Source: Paraburkholderia fungorum (lineage in GTDB: Bacteria > Pseudomonadota > Gammaproteobacteria > Burkholderiales > Burkholderiaceae). Taken from it: a stretch of 64,000 nucleotides of DNA. The position numbers and the translations under genes were made by a program. Position 1 is the first letter of the stretch, and each line of letters opens with the position of its first letter. Shown one piece after another: positions 35,144 to 44,699 of this stretch. The stretch is from the NCBI RefSeq assembly GCF_902833645.1, contig NZ_CADFGE010000007.1, positions 1 through 64,000 on the forward strand, given 5' to 3'. The notes below the pieces were generated by a model. The model worked only from the letters and a program-made list of their open reading frames with translations, was not told where the DNA came from and made no database searches.

Positions 35144-36166
35144 TCAGGCGAAGCCGTGCGGATTGGTCGACTGCCACCGCCAGTGATCCGCGCACATCCT
35201 CTCGATCCCATATTCGGCACGCCAGCCAATGACTTCCAGCGCCGCGGTGGGGTCCGCAAAACACGAAGCTACGTCGCCAGGGCGGCGAGCCACGATCTCG
35301 TAGGGCACGGGCCGGCCCGCGGCTTTCTCGAACGCCTTGACGACGTCGATCACGCTATACCCCTGGCCCGTGCCGAGATTCACGACGAAGCTGGCGTCGC
35401 GCCTGACCAGCGCATCCAGCGCGGCCAGATGCCCGCGCGCGAGGTCCACAACGTGAATATAGTCGCGCACGCCGGTGCCGTCCGGCGTGTCGTAGTCGCC
35501 ACCGAATACACGCAGCTTTTCCAGTTTGCCTACTGCGACCTGTGCCACATATGGCATCAGATTATTGGGGATACCGGCCGGGTCTTCTCCAATCAGGCCG
35601 CTCTCATGCGCGCCAACCGGGTTGAAATAGCGCAAGGTCGCAATTCGCCAGGAAGGATCCGCCACTTCCAGATCGCGCAAGACCTGCTCGGCAATCAGCT
35701 TGGACTGCCCATAAGGATTGGTGGCCGACAGCGGAAACGATTCGTCGATCGGCGAACTTTTCGGCACGCCGTACACCGTTGCGGAAGAACTGAACACGAA
35801 CTGCTTCACCTTGCGATCGCGCATCACGCCAAGCAGCGCCAGCAGACTGCCGACGTTATTGCTGTAGTACTCGACAGGCTTGGCGACCGATTCGCCCACC
35901 GCCTTGAGCGCGGCAAAGTGGATCGCGCCGGTGATCGGGTGGGCGTCGAAAATGCGATTGAGCGCTGCTTCGTCGCGGGCGTCGGCTTCGTAAAAGGTCA
36001 CGGGCTTGCCGGTGATCCTTTCTACGCGCCGCAGCGATTCGCGGTTGCTGTTCACGAGATTGTCGATTACCACGACGTCGTAACCGCCGTTCAGCAGTTC
36101 GACACATGTGTGCGAGCCGATAAATCCTGCACCGCCCGTTACCAGAATCGTACCCTTCGTGGTCAT
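35144..36166 (-). CDS. galE: UDP-glucose 4-epimerase
   Basis: This 340-residue extended SDR matches GalE in length and motifs. VTGGAGFIGSHT at residues 9-20 binds NAD. FSSSATVYG carries the catalytic Ser/Thr strand, YGQSK is the YxxxK pair, and LRYFNPVGAHESG is the GalE C-terminal block. It interconverts UDP-glucose and UDP-galactose for LPS or EPS synthesis. It starts 12 bp after the stop of the upstream GT4 gene, so it is the last gene of that minus-strand run. Confidence 0.95.
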   Translation of the reverse strand: MTTKGTILVTGGAGFIGSHTCVELLNGGYDVVVIDNLVNSNRESLRRVERITGKPVTFYEADARDEAALNRIFDAHPITGAIHFAALKAVGESVAKPVEYYSNNVGSLLALLGVMRDRKVKQFVFSSSATVYGVPKSSPIDESFPLSATNPYGQSKLIAEQVLRDLEVADPSWRIATLRYFNPVGAHESGLIGEDPAGIPNNLMPYVAQVAVGKLEKLRVFGGDYDTPDGTGVRDYIHVVDLARGHLAALDALVRRDASFVVNLGTGQGYSVIDVVKAFEKAAGRPVPYEIVARRPGDVASCFADPTAALEVIGWRAEYGIERMCADHWRWQSTNPHGFA

Positions 36167-36178
36167 TCTGCTACTCCG

Positions 36179-37327
36179 TTAAAGTAAAACACCCGTCATT
36201 TTTTGCACCAGGTCTTTATATGTTTCGACGACGACGCGTTCGTCGAATTCTTGCGCGACTTTCTGTCGACCGCGTTCTGCCATTGCGCGGCGCCCGGCAC
36301 TGCTCATATCGAGCATCTGCGCCAGTTTCGCCGCGAGACTCTCTGCATTGCGCACTTCACACAGCAATCCATTGACGCCGTCCGCCACCACTTCGCGGCA
36401 GCCGGGCACGTCCGTGGTCACAATCGGTCGGCCCATCGCGGAGGCTTCCATCAGCGTGCGAGGCACGCCTTCGCGATAGGACGGCAGGACGACGCAGTCC
36501 GCATCGGCGATAAAGGGCCGTACGTCATGTGCCTCGCCCAGGTACTCGATGATGCCTTCCTGCTCCCATGCGGCCACTTCTTCGCGTGTGATCGCGCTAG
36601 GGTTGTCGACGCCGACCGGCCCGAGCAACTGGAAGCGGGCCTGGGGATAGCGTTCACGCAGGCGCCGGGCGGCTTCGACATATTCGCCGACACCCTTGTC
36701 CCACAGAAGCCGCCCGATCAGCACGAACTTGAATTCCGCCCGCTCCGGCAGCGGCGTGAAGGCGAACTGCTCGAGATCGACGCCTTCGCCGTGCAGCAGA
36801 CGCGCACGCTCAGGATGCACCAACAAATTCTGCTCGACAAACGCAGCCTGGTCGTCGCGGTTCAGAAACCAGATTTCGCGCGGGAAACGGAACGCGAAAC
36901 GGTACAGTTTCTTGGCGACCTGCGCCGCGCGACTTTGCTGGATGAACACGTAGCCGAGCCCGGTGGTCACCGCCACCGACTGCACGCCCGCCAGTTTCGC
37001 GGCGATCGAGCCGTAAATGTTCGGTTTGATCGTGTAGTGGAACACGACGTGCGGGCGGATGCTTCGATACAAACGATACAACGCCAAAAGCGTGCGCAGG
37101 TCTTCGCGCGGACTGGTGCCCTTGGACGCCACCGGCAACTCGATGCAGCGGCAGCCCATCGCCGTGAGCAGCTTGAACGTGCGGTCGTGCGGCGCGAGCA
37201 CCGTGACGTCGACACCGCGCCCGACCAGCATGCGGATCAGCCCTTGCCGGTACGTATAGATTGCCCAGGCGGTGTTACAGACCAGTGTAATGCGCAGTGC
37301 GGGCGTCGATTTCAGGGCAGGCTTCAT
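36179..37327 (-). CDS. Family 4 glycosyltransferase (galactosyl/GalNAc transferase-like)
   Basis: This 382-residue GT-B enzyme starts LRITLVCNTAWAIYTYRQGL in its N-terminal domain. It has PHVVFHYTIKPNIYGSIAAK, a block seen in PglA/WbnE-type HexNAc or hexose transferases. The donor domain has FVLIGRLLWDKGVGEY and LPSYREGVPRTLMEASAMG, the EX7E motif. Start choice is uncertain: an ATG 12 codons upstream (MHPVTHRR) is equally open. It is 12 bp upstream of galE, which suggests use of UDP-galactose or UDP-GalNAc, but this is inference. Confidence 0.86.
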   Translation of the reverse strand: MKPALKSTPALRITLVCNTAWAIYTYRQGLIRMLVGRGVDVTVLAPHDRTFKLLTAMGCRCIELPVASKGTSPREDLRTLLALYRLYRSIRPHVVFHYTIKPNIYGSIAAKLAGVQSVAVTTGLGYVFIQQSRAAQVAKKLYRFAFRFPREIWFLNRDDQAAFVEQNLLVHPERARLLHGEGVDLEQFAFTPLPERAEFKFVLIGRLLWDKGVGEYVEAARRLRERYPQARFQLLGPVGVDNPSAITREEVAAWEQEGIIEYLGEAHDVRPFIADADCVVLPSYREGVPRTLMEASAMGRPIVTTDVPGCREVVADGVNGLLCEVRNAESLAAKLAQMLDMSSAGRRAMAERGRQKVAQEFDERVVVETYKDLVQKMTGVLL

Positions 37328-37394
37328 GCGGGAACGGGCTCGACGGTGGGTGACGGGATGCATGACGGCAAGGGCATCAATGGCATTAATGACA

Positions 37395-38225
37395 TCAATG
37401 GCTCGCGCGCGGTGCGAGCAGCCTGCGCTTGACCTGCTGCAAGGCGCGATAGGGCGTCACCAGGTGCAGCAGATTTTTGGCGAGGCCCAGCCAGTCGTAC
37501 GGGTTGGCGGCGTTGAAGTAGCGTAGTTGCAGCCGCAGCGTCGAGCTGACCTGGCGACGCCGTTTGGTGGCGCTAATACCGCCTTCGTTCAATTCGTAAT
37601 AGAGGCCGAGTTCCGGCAGATTCGCGCAGTCGTAGCGTTCCATCAGGCGTACGAACAGGTCGAGGTCCTCGGCGCTAGGATATGCCGCGCGATAGTTGCC
37701 GACCGCACGGACCGCGTCGATGCGCAACATCATCGACGGGTGCGCGAGGCACGACCGGAAGAAGCGCAGACGCCGGATCTGCTCCGGCTCCGCGGGCGGC
37801 GTCAGCATGAACAGCGGTTTGCCTTCACGCGTGACGACCTGTGTCCACATGCCGAGGCCGGCCACTTGCGGATGCGATTCCATGAACGCGCGTTGCCGGG
37901 CGAGCCGCTGCGGCACGCTGCGGTCGCCCGCGTCGATGCGGGCGGCATAGCGAAAACCGCGCTGCGCGAGCGCGTCGATGCCGGTCTGCAGCGCACGTTC
38001 GATGCCGCCGTTCTGCGGCATACGCAACACATCGATCTTCATGTTGGCGAGCGCCGGCGCGACGATCGGCGGCGTGCTGCCGTCGTCGACGATCAGGACA
38101 TGGACCAGCGTGCTTTCGCTGAACGAGGCCAGCGTCAGATCGACGTCGGCCTGGCCGTTGTACGCGGGCATCAGGACGGCGACGTCGTCGAGGGAACACT
38201 GCGCGGCGGCGGATGAATTCGTCAT
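37395..38225 (-). CDS. Family 2 glycosyltransferase
   Basis: This is a 276-residue GT-A enzyme. VAVLMPAYNGQADVDLTLAS opens the fold, VLIVDDGSTPPIV binds the nucleotide, and ARIDAGDRSVPQRL takes the place of the usual DxD block. PSAEDLDLFVRL gives an ED motif for the catalytic base. The start overlaps the flippase stop by 4 bp (ATGA), which implies translational coupling. It is cytoplasmic and probably adds a sugar to the unit moved by the adjacent flippase. Confidence 0.87.
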   Translation of the reverse strand: MTNSSAAAQCSLDDVAVLMPAYNGQADVDLTLASFSESTLVHVLIVDDGSTPPIVAPALANMKIDVLRMPQNGGIERALQTGIDALAQRGFRYAARIDAGDRSVPQRLARQRAFMESHPQVAGLGMWTQVVTREGKPLFMLTPPAEPEQIRRLRFFRSCLAHPSMMLRIDAVRAVGNYRAAYPSAEDLDLFVRLMERYDCANLPELGLYYELNEGGISATKRRRQVSSTLRLQLRYFNAANPYDWLGLAKNLLHLVTPYRALQQVKRRLLAPRASH

Positions 38226-39517
38226 GGGCGCAATTTGAAACGAATGTAATAAAGATTAACCGACGCGGCAGCGAGATAGCCGGCGGCGAGACCGACCAGC
38301 GCGCCGTAAGCGCCCAGCTGCGGAATCGCCAGCAGATTGACGACAAATGCGACGGCCAGCGCCAGCAGCCATTTGGAGAGCAAGACGAACTTGGCCTGAT
38401 ATTTCAGCACGATCAGATTGCCGATCGCTTCGATGCCGGCCGGTACGGAAAGCCACACAGCCCAGCGGAAAATCTCTATCGCGCCTTCAAAATCCGGTCC
38501 GAACACGCGGCGGATGATGAAGCCGGCCAGCAGATCCAGCACGAGCGCACCGCTCACCATCAGCGCGGCGGTCATGGCCGTGAGCCGCCACACGTTGCGG
38601 CGCAACTGCGCGGCGTCCTGCACGCGGTAGACAAAGGCGGGCGCGATCGTCTGCGCGAGCATCAGCGCGAGCGTGATCCAGTTTTCGTTCAACTGCTGCG
38701 CGGCGGAATAGCGCCCGAGGTCGGCGAAGGATATCGCCCGTTCGAGCATCAGTCTGTCCAGTTTCAGGAACAGATACATACAGATCAGGCCGAGCCAGAA
38801 TACCGTGCCCGCGGTCGCGAAGTGCCTGAAGAGCGAGCGATCGAGTCGCCAGCCAAGCTGGCCGCCGTGCCGGCGCATGTAATAGATCAGCAGAACCGCG
38901 CCGATCACTGCCGATTCGGCCGCCCACAGCCAGCCAAAGCGCGCGGGCGTGGCCGCCGCACGCACCAGCAGATAGACGAAACCGGCCTTCAGCACCGCGG
39001 TGCTCATGCTGGTGAGCAACTGCGGCTTGCTGTACGTCATGCTTTGCAGCCACGCGTTGATCACGCCGACGAACGGCTCGCGAAACAGCATGGTGACCGC
39101 GAGACCGGCGAGCATGGCGCCCACCAGCGGGTCGAAGAAGTGCAGGGCGATGCCGAGCCACGTGAGCAGCAGCGCCGCGACCGAAACCGAGAAACGCAGC
39201 GCGAAGGCGCTGCCGAGCACCGTGCCCAATTCGGCTGGCGGACGGTTGACGATAGTGGGAACCAGGATCTCTGCGCCGCACACCCAGGTGATCGGCGAAA
39301 GCACCAGCAGCAGCGTGTTCGCGTATTGCCACTTGCCGAAGGTGTCCGGCCCGAAGTAGCGCGCCAGCATGCCGCTGATCACGATCGCCACGCCGATCTG
39401 AGTGAGCCGTTCCAGCCCGAGCCAGACGATATTGGCAAAGGCGCGCGTGACGTCGGGATTGGCGAAGCGCTTGAGCGTCAGCATCCGGTGGACACTCGCC
39501 CATGCGGTTGCGCGCAT
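38222..39517 (-). CDS. Oligosaccharide flippase family protein (Wzx-like)
   Basis: This is a 431-residue membrane protein with about twelve hydrophobic segments and the MOP-type opening FANIVWLGLERLTQIGVAIV. It probably flips an undecaprenyl-linked oligosaccharide. The start may be the next ATG (MLTLKRFANP, 11 codons later). Neither has a strong ribosome binding site. It is the first gene of a minus-strand run (flippase, GT2, GT4, galE). It is distinct from the WzxC-like flippase of the EPS cluster, so a second glycan such as O-antigen is likely. Confidence 0.87.
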   Translation of the reverse strand: MRATAWASVHRMLTLKRFANPDVTRAFANIVWLGLERLTQIGVAIVISGMLARYFGPDTFGKWQYANTLLLVLSPITWVCGAEILVPTIVNRPPAELGTVLGSAFALRFSVSVAALLLTWLGIALHFFDPLVGAMLAGLAVTMLFREPFVGVINAWLQSMTYSKPQLLTSMSTAVLKAGFVYLLVRAAATPARFGWLWAAESAVIGAVLLIYYMRRHGGQLGWRLDRSLFRHFATAGTVFWLGLICMYLFLKLDRLMLERAISFADLGRYSAAQQLNENWITLALMLAQTIAPAFVYRVQDAAQLRRNVWRLTAMTAALMVSGALVLDLLAGFIIRRVFGPDFEGAIEIFRWAVWLSVPAGIEAIGNLIVLKYQAKFVLLSKWLLALAVAFVVNLLAIPQLGAYGALVGLAAGYLAAASVNLYYIRFKLRP

Positions 39518-39788
39518 TGCACCGGTTGCCCGTCTCGTGCCGGAGACCCAACGTGCGCCAAGGCACGATATGTAACAGGCAACCTGGCCGGCAGTCGCGG
39601 CAACATTGCAAAAGCAGGGCGTCTAAGCATTAGAATGAGTGTCTATTAGGGCATGTCCGAAAGGCGCAATTATAAGTTGGAACCGGATCGCTTCCGGCCA
39701 GCGCGCATCGTTCGGTTTCACAGGTAGTTTTACCGATCCCTCGGCGATGTGCCGGTCAAAATTTTCCATTGCACGCAAGTGAGCCAAC

Positions 39789-41183
39789 ATGATCTCCAAA
39801 TCCATTTTCAAGGCGTATGACATTCGCGGCGTAATCGGCAAGACGCTGGACGCTGACGCAGCGCGTTCGATCGGCCGTGCGTTCGGCAGCGAAGTGCGGG
39901 CGCAAGGCGGCGACGCCGTGGTGGTCGCGCGTGACGGGCGGCTCTCGGGCCCCGAGCTGGTTCAGGCGCTGTCGGACGGCCTGCGTGCGGCCGGTGTCGA
40001 CGTGGTCAACGTCGGCATGGTGCCGACGCCGGTCGGCTACTTCGCGGCCAGCGTGCCGTTGCAACTCGACGGTGGCGAGCGCCGTGTCGATTCGTGCATC
40101 GTCGTGACGGGCAGCCACAATCCGCCCGACTACAACGGCTTCAAAATGGTTCTGCGCGGCGCGGCCATTTACGGCGAGCAGATCCTCGCGCTGCATCAGC
40201 GTATCGTCGACGAGAACTTTTCTGACGGTAGCGGCACGTATACCGAGTACGACATCGCCGACGCCTATCTGGATCGCATCACGAGCGACATCAAGCTCGC
40301 CCGCCCGATCAAGATCGTGGTCGACACCGGCAACGGCGTGGCCGGCGGCCTCGCGCCGAAGCTCTTCAAGAAGCTCGGCTGCGAACTGGTCGAACTGTTC
40401 ACCGAGATCGACGGCAACTTCCCGAACCATCACCCGGACCCGGCTCACCCCGAGAACCTGCAGGACGTGATCCGCGCGCTGAAGGAAACGGACGCTGAAA
40501 TCGGTTTCGCGTTCGACGGCGACGGCGACCGCCTCGGCGTTGTCACCAAAGACGGCCAGATCATTTACCCGGACCGTCAGCTGATGCTGTTCGCTGAAGA
40601 AGTGCTGTCGCGCAACAAGGGTGCGCAGATCATTTACGACGTGAAGTGCACGCGCAATCTTGCGAAATGGGTCAAGGACAAGGGCGGTGAACCGCTGATG
40701 TGGAAGACCGGGCACTCGCTGGTGAAGGCCAAGCTGCGCGAAACCGGCGCGCCGCTGGCCGGCGAAATGAGCGGCCACGTGTTCTTCAAGGACCGCTGGT
40801 ACGGATTTGACGACGGCCTGTACACGGGCGCGCGTCTGCTGGAAATCCTCACGCGGGTGGCCGACCCGAGCAAGCTGCTGAACTCGCTGCCGAACTCGAA
40901 TTCCACGCCGGAATTGCAGTTGAAGCTCGAGGAAGGCGAAAACTTCGAGCTGATCGCGCGGTTGCAGCAAAACGCCACGTTCACCGGCGCGGACGACGTC
41001 GTGAAGATCGACGGCCTGCGTGTCGAGTATCCGGACGGCTTTGGCCTCGCGCGTTCGTCGAACACCACGCCGGTGGTGGTGATGCGTTTCGAAGCGGATA
41101 GCGATGAAGCGCTCAGGCGTATCCAGGAAGACTTCCGCCGCGTGATCATGGCTGAGAAGCCGGACGCGAAGCTGCCGTTTTAA
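39789..41183 (+). CDS. Phosphomannomutase/phosphoglucomutase (AlgC/ManB family)
   Basis: This 464-residue enzyme is of the normal length for the alpha-D-phosphohexomutase family. VVTGSHNPPDYNGFK carries the phosphoserine loop, with Ser109 as the phosphorylated residue. DGDGDR at 243-248 is the metal-binding loop. GEMSGHVFFKDRW is the sugar-binding loop, and a C-terminal phosphate-binding domain follows. It interconverts the 6- and 1-phosphates of mannose or glucose and so supplies GDP-mannose, UDP-glucose and their derivatives to the LPS and EPS genes. It is divergent from the flippase operon and is followed by a strong terminator. Confidence 0.95.
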   Translation: MISKSIFKAYDIRGVIGKTLDADAARSIGRAFGSEVRAQGGDAVVVARDGRLSGPELVQALSDGLRAAGVDVVNVGMVPTPVGYFAASVPLQLDGGERRVDSCIVVTGSHNPPDYNGFKMVLRGAAIYGEQILALHQRIVDENFSDGSGTYTEYDIADAYLDRITSDIKLARPIKIVVDTGNGVAGGLAPKLFKKLGCELVELFTEIDGNFPNHHPDPAHPENLQDVIRALKETDAEIGFAFDGDGDRLGVVTKDGQIIYPDRQLMLFAEEVLSRNKGAQIIYDVKCTRNLAKWVKDKGGEPLMWKTGHSLVKAKLRETGAPLAGEMSGHVFFKDRWYGFDDGLYTGARLLEILTRVADPSKLLNSLPNSNSTPELQLKLEEGENFELIARLQQNATFTGADDVVKIDGLRVEYPDGFGLARSSNTTPVVVMRFEADSDEALRRIQEDFRRVIMAEKPDAKLPF

Positions 41184-41230
41184 GAGCTTCAGCGGCGGCG
41201 CGGTTCTTCGTGAATCGCGGCCGCTGTCGA

Positions 41231-41267
41231 ACGCGGCGCGGGTTTCACTTACCGCGCCGCGTTTTTT
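41231..41267 (+). terminator. Rho-independent terminator after the phosphohexomutase gene
   Basis: An 11-bp perfect stem ACGCGGCGCGG/CCGCGCCGCGT with a 10-base loop runs straight into six T. It ends the mutase transcript and separates it from waaC. Confidence 0.92.
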
Positions 41268-41345
41268 CATGCCATTTAGCTCTGTCGCGATAGAATTGCG
41301 GTCCTTTCACCGATTTTTCGGGCCGGATAGCCGGTTTTCCCACAC

Positions 41346-42347
41346 TTGAGCGTGCAAAAGATACTAATCGTGAGGGTGTCGTCATTGGGCGACGTCGTTC
41401 ACAACATGCCGGTGATCGCCGATATTCGACGCCGCCATCCCGAGGCGCAGATCGACTGGCTCGTCGAAGAAAGCTTCGTGGGGCTCGTGGAGCTCGTCAG
41501 CGGCGTGCGGCGGGCGATTCCCGTGTCGCTGCGACGCTGGCGCAAACGCATTCTCTCGGTCGACAACTGGCGTGAGATCGGTGCGTTTCGCCGCGCGCTC
41601 GCGGCTGAGAATTACGATCTCGTGATCGACTGCCAGGGGCTCATCAAGACCGCGTGGGTCGCGAGCATGGCGCGCGGACCGCTGGTCGGCCTTGCCAACC
41701 GCACCGACGGCGCGGGCTTCGAATGGCCGGTGCGCTTCTTCTACGACAAGCGCGTGCCGATCGAGCCGCGTACCCATGTGGTCGAGCGGACCCGTCAACT
41801 GGTGGCCGCGGCGCTGGACGACCCGCGGCCGCAGCCCACCGACGACATCGATTTCGGCATCGACACCGGGCGCGCGGCGCTGGCTTTGTCGGAGGCGAAT
41901 CTGAACCTGCCGGTGCCTTATGTGGTGTTCGTGCATGCCACCTCGCGCGCCGACAAGCAGTGGCCCGACACCGCGTGGATCGAACTGGGCCAGTCTCTGG
42001 TGCGGCGCGGTGCGTCAATCGTGCTGCCGTGGGGCAGCGAGGAAGAGCGCGCCACCAGCGAGCGTCTGGCGAAGGAATTCGGCGGTGCGGCTATTGTTCC
42101 GCCCAGGCTGTCGCTGCCGGCCGTGGTCGGGCTGATCGAAGGCGCCGCCGCGACAGTCGGCGTTGACACAGGTCTAGTGCACATCGCGGCGGCGCTGAAG
42201 CGGCCGACGGTCGAGTTGTACAATTTCGCCACCGCGTGGCGTACCGGCGGTTACTGGTCGCCGAACGTCGTTAACCTCGGCACGGCCGGCAAGCCGCCCA
42301 CGCTGCAGGAAGTCAAGTCCGCGCTGGCCGGTTTCGGCCTGCTGTAA
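41346..42347 (+). CDS. waaC: Lipopolysaccharide heptosyltransferase I
   Basis: This 333-residue GT9 enzyme shows QKILIVRVSSLGDVVHNMP at the N-terminus, the classic WaaC opening, then DIRRRHPEAQIDWLVEE and DLVIDCQGLIKTA. In the donor domain FVHATSRADKQWP and GVDTGLVHIAAAL bind ADP-heptose. It adds the first heptose to Kdo-lipid A at the cytoplasmic face of the inner membrane. The start is unusual: TTG, or a GTG two codons later, with no clear Shine-Dalgarno sequence. It precedes kdoO and waaA, the inner-core block. Confidence 0.93.
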   Translation: MSVQKILIVRVSSLGDVVHNMPVIADIRRRHPEAQIDWLVEESFVGLVELVSGVRRAIPVSLRRWRKRILSVDNWREIGAFRRALAAENYDLVIDCQGLIKTAWVASMARGPLVGLANRTDGAGFEWPVRFFYDKRVPIEPRTHVVERTRQLVAAALDDPRPQPTDDIDFGIDTGRAALALSEANLNLPVPYVVFVHATSRADKQWPDTAWIELGQSLVRRGASIVLPWGSEEERATSERLAKEFGGAAIVPPRLSLPAVVGLIEGAAATVGVDTGLVHIAAALKRPTVELYNFATAWRTGGYWSPNVVNLGTAGKPPTLQEVKSALAGFGLL

Positions 42348-42400
42348 GGCTGTAACGCGGCGTGCTTCGCCTTACGCGGCATCCGTTTTCAAGGGCGACC

Positions 42401-43285
42401 ATGAACGAAACCCAGATCATCGAAGTAGCGAACGCAGACTGGCACGGGCGCAACCTGTCCGTGCCGCGCGAGACGCTGCTGGCCGGCGTGGAACGCGGCA
42501 AAGTGCTGTACTTCCCGAATTTGCGCTTTGCCATTGAAGGCGGCGAACAGGCCTTGCTCGATCCCGCACTGGCCGATCCGAGCCGCAAGAACATCAGTCT
42601 CGAGCCGAATGGCGGCGCCTTGCACGGCGTGGCCGGTGACGCAGTCACGCAATCCGCGGTGCGCGCATTGATCGCGCGTTATCAGTCCAATGCGCGCACG
42701 CTCGTCGACGGGCTGTTCCCGGAATACAACGGCAAGTTGCGCGTCGCGCCAACGAGCTTGCGGCTGCATCAGGTGCAAGGGCGTGAGACCTCATGGCGTA
42801 AGGACGATAGCCGCTTGCACGTTGACGCATTTCCGTCGCGGCCGAATTACGGTGAGCGCATTCTGCGCGTGTTCACCAACGTCAATCCGCATGGTGAGCC
42901 GCGCGTATGGCGTGTCGGCGAGCCGTTCGAGGACATGGCCAAACGCTTTCTGCCGCGCATCAAGCCGCAAATGCCGGGTTCGGCGTGGCTGCTGAATCTG
43001 CTGCACGTCACCAAATCGCCGCGTAGCGAATATGACCACCTGATGCTCAATCTGCACGACAGCATGAAGGCCGATCTCGACTATCAGAAGTCGAGCCCGC
43101 AGGAGACCATGCCGTTTCCGCCGGGTAGCGTGTGGGTATGTTTCTCCGACCACACTTCGCATGCCGTGATGTCCGGGCAGTTCATGCTGGAGCAGACCTT
43201 CTTCCTGCCGGTCAAGGCAATGGCGCAGCCGGAATGCGCGCCGCTCGGCATTCTCGAGCGCCTGAAGGGCAGGGCGCTGGTTTGA
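42401..43285 (+). CDS. kdoO: Kdo 3-hydroxylase (Fe(II)/2-oxoglutarate dioxygenase)
   Basis: This 294-residue protein matches the Kdo hydroxylase family. SRLHVDAFPSRP gives the metal-binding His140-x-Asp142. The distal ligand is in the region WVCFSDHTSHAVMSG, and FTNVNPHGEPRVWR is a conserved core strand. KdoO converts Kdo of lipid A-linked LPS to Ko, a modification described in Burkholderia and Yersinia. The ATG has AAGGG six bases upstream. An earlier GTG in frame is rejected. The position between waaC and waaA supports the assignment to the inner core. It should need oxygen, iron and 2-oxoglutarate. Confidence 0.9.
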   Translation: MNETQIIEVANADWHGRNLSVPRETLLAGVERGKVLYFPNLRFAIEGGEQALLDPALADPSRKNISLEPNGGALHGVAGDAVTQSAVRALIARYQSNARTLVDGLFPEYNGKLRVAPTSLRLHQVQGRETSWRKDDSRLHVDAFPSRPNYGERILRVFTNVNPHGEPRVWRVGEPFEDMAKRFLPRIKPQMPGSAWLLNLLHVTKSPRSEYDHLMLNLHDSMKADLDYQKSSPQETMPFPPGSVWVCFSDHTSHAVMSGQFMLEQTFFLPVKAMAQPECAPLGILERLKGRALV

Positions 43286-43361
43286 GCGCCGCTGTCGTTG
43301 TCGCTCGTACTTTGAGACTCGCACTTGCAGTCGGATTCGCGCTTGCGCGTGCGGAGTGCCG

Positions 43362-44675
43362 ATGCTGAGGGCGATTTATAACGCGCTCTGGTGGATCGTC
43401 GCGCCGCTTGCCGTGCTGCGCCTGCTGATTCGTTCGCGTAAGGAGCGTGGCTATCGCGAGCATATCGCCGAGCGTTTCGGCTATGCGCGCGGCCGGTTGC
43501 CGGAAGACAATGCGCCGCTGATCTGGGTACATGCGGTGTCGGTGGGCGAGACGCGCGCCGCGCAGCCGCTGATCGACGCGTTGCTCAAGGCGCGTCCCGA
43601 CGCACGAATTCTTCTGACCCATATGACGCCGAGTGGCCGCGCCACCGGCGAGCAGATTTTCGGCGACCGCGTGTTGCGCAGCTATCTGCCGTATGACATG
43701 CCGCATGCGGTGCAGCGATTTTTGCGGACGTGGCGGCCGTCGCTTGGGCTGGTGATGGAAACCGAAGTGTGGCCCACGCTGATCGACCAATGCCGTCGCG
43801 CGGATGTGCCGCTCGTGCTGACCAATGCGCGGATGTCGGCGCGCTCGTACAAGCGCGCGGCCAGGTTCGGCCATGCGACCAAAGACGTGTTCGGCGGCTT
43901 TGCGCGCGTGCTTGCGCAGAGCCCGGCGGATGCGGAGCGGCTCACCGCGCTCGGTGCCCGTAACGTCGCGGTGCTGGGCAATCTGAAGTTCGATATGAGT
44001 ACGCCGCCGGAACTGGCGGCGCGTGGCCATGCATGGCGTGCGGCGATCGGCACGCGGCCCGTGTGGGTCGCGGCGAGTACGCGTGAAGGCGAAGAGGAAC
44101 TGGTGCTGCAGGCGTTCGCCGCGTTGGGCATCGACAATGCATTGCTGATCCTGGTGCCGCGTCATCCGCAACGGTTCAACGAAGTGGCGGGGTTGGTCGA
44201 AAAGGCCGGTCTGCGACTTGAGCGGCGTTCGACGTGGGCGCCCGCGGCAACCGTGGCATCGGCGGCCGCGACCGCCAGCGGCGGCGCGCCTGCTTTGCCT
44301 TCAGACGTGAACGTGCTGCTTGGCGATTCGATGGGCGAGTTGGGCGCCTACTATGCCGCCTCTGATCTGGCGTTTATCGGTGGGAGTTTGCTGCCGCTCG
44401 GCGGGCAGAATCTGATTGAGGCCTGTGCGGTCGGGGTGCCGGTGCTGATTGGGCCACACGTGTTCAACTTCACGCAAGCCACGGCGGATGCCGTCGCCGC
44501 GGGTGCGGCGGTGCAGGTGCAAGATCCGGCCGATCTGGCGCGGGCGCTGCGCGAACTGTTCGGCGACAAGGCGCGAAGGCTGGCGATGGGCGGCGCGGCT
44601 TCGGCGTTTGCCGCGCGTCACCGTGGCGCGACCGCGCGCACAGTCGATGTGTTGATGGCGTTGTTGCCGGAATGA
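43362..44675 (+). CDS. waaA: 3-deoxy-D-manno-octulosonic acid (Kdo) transferase
   Basis: This 437-residue GT30 enzyme has an N-terminal membrane anchor (about residues 5-22). It then has LIWVHAVSVGETRAAQPLI with the catalytic Glu and METEVWPTL, both hallmarks of WaaA. VAASTREGEEEL and LPLGGQNLIEACAVGVPVL form the CMP-Kdo binding side. It transfers Kdo from CMP-Kdo to the lipid A precursor and is normally essential. The ATG has GGAG six bases upstream; a GTG two codons earlier is less likely. It ends the waaC-kdoO-waaA block just before a terminator. Confidence 0.95.
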   Translation: MLRAIYNALWWIVAPLAVLRLLIRSRKERGYREHIAERFGYARGRLPEDNAPLIWVHAVSVGETRAAQPLIDALLKARPDARILLTHMTPSGRATGEQIFGDRVLRSYLPYDMPHAVQRFLRTWRPSLGLVMETEVWPTLIDQCRRADVPLVLTNARMSARSYKRAARFGHATKDVFGGFARVLAQSPADAERLTALGARNVAVLGNLKFDMSTPPELAARGHAWRAAIGTRPVWVAASTREGEEELVLQAFAALGIDNALLILVPRHPQRFNEVAGLVEKAGLRLERRSTWAPAATVASAAATASGGAPALPSDVNVLLGDSMGELGAYYAASDLAFIGGSLLPLGGQNLIEACAVGVPVLIGPHVFNFTQATADAVAAGAAVQVQDPADLARALRELFGDKARRLAMGGAASAFAARHRGATARTVDVLMALLPE

Positions 44676-44679
44676 CGGG

Positions 44680-44699
44680 AGGCGCGAATGCGCCTTTTT
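44680..44699 (+). terminator. Rho-independent terminator after waaA
   Basis: A 6-bp stem AGGCGC/GCGCCT with a GAAT loop is followed by a run of T. It ends waaA and touches the stop codon of the convergent ureG. Confidence 0.8.

Noticed and set aside
38213..39649. 478-codon plus-strand frame antisense to the flippase
   Set aside because: The composition (Arg, Gln, Glu, His runs) is typical of a shadow frame, and the flippase on the other strand shows clear membrane helices.
39756..41270. 504-codon minus-strand frame antisense to the phosphohexomutase
   Set aside because: It runs through the terminator and is opposite a gene with all catalytic motifs.
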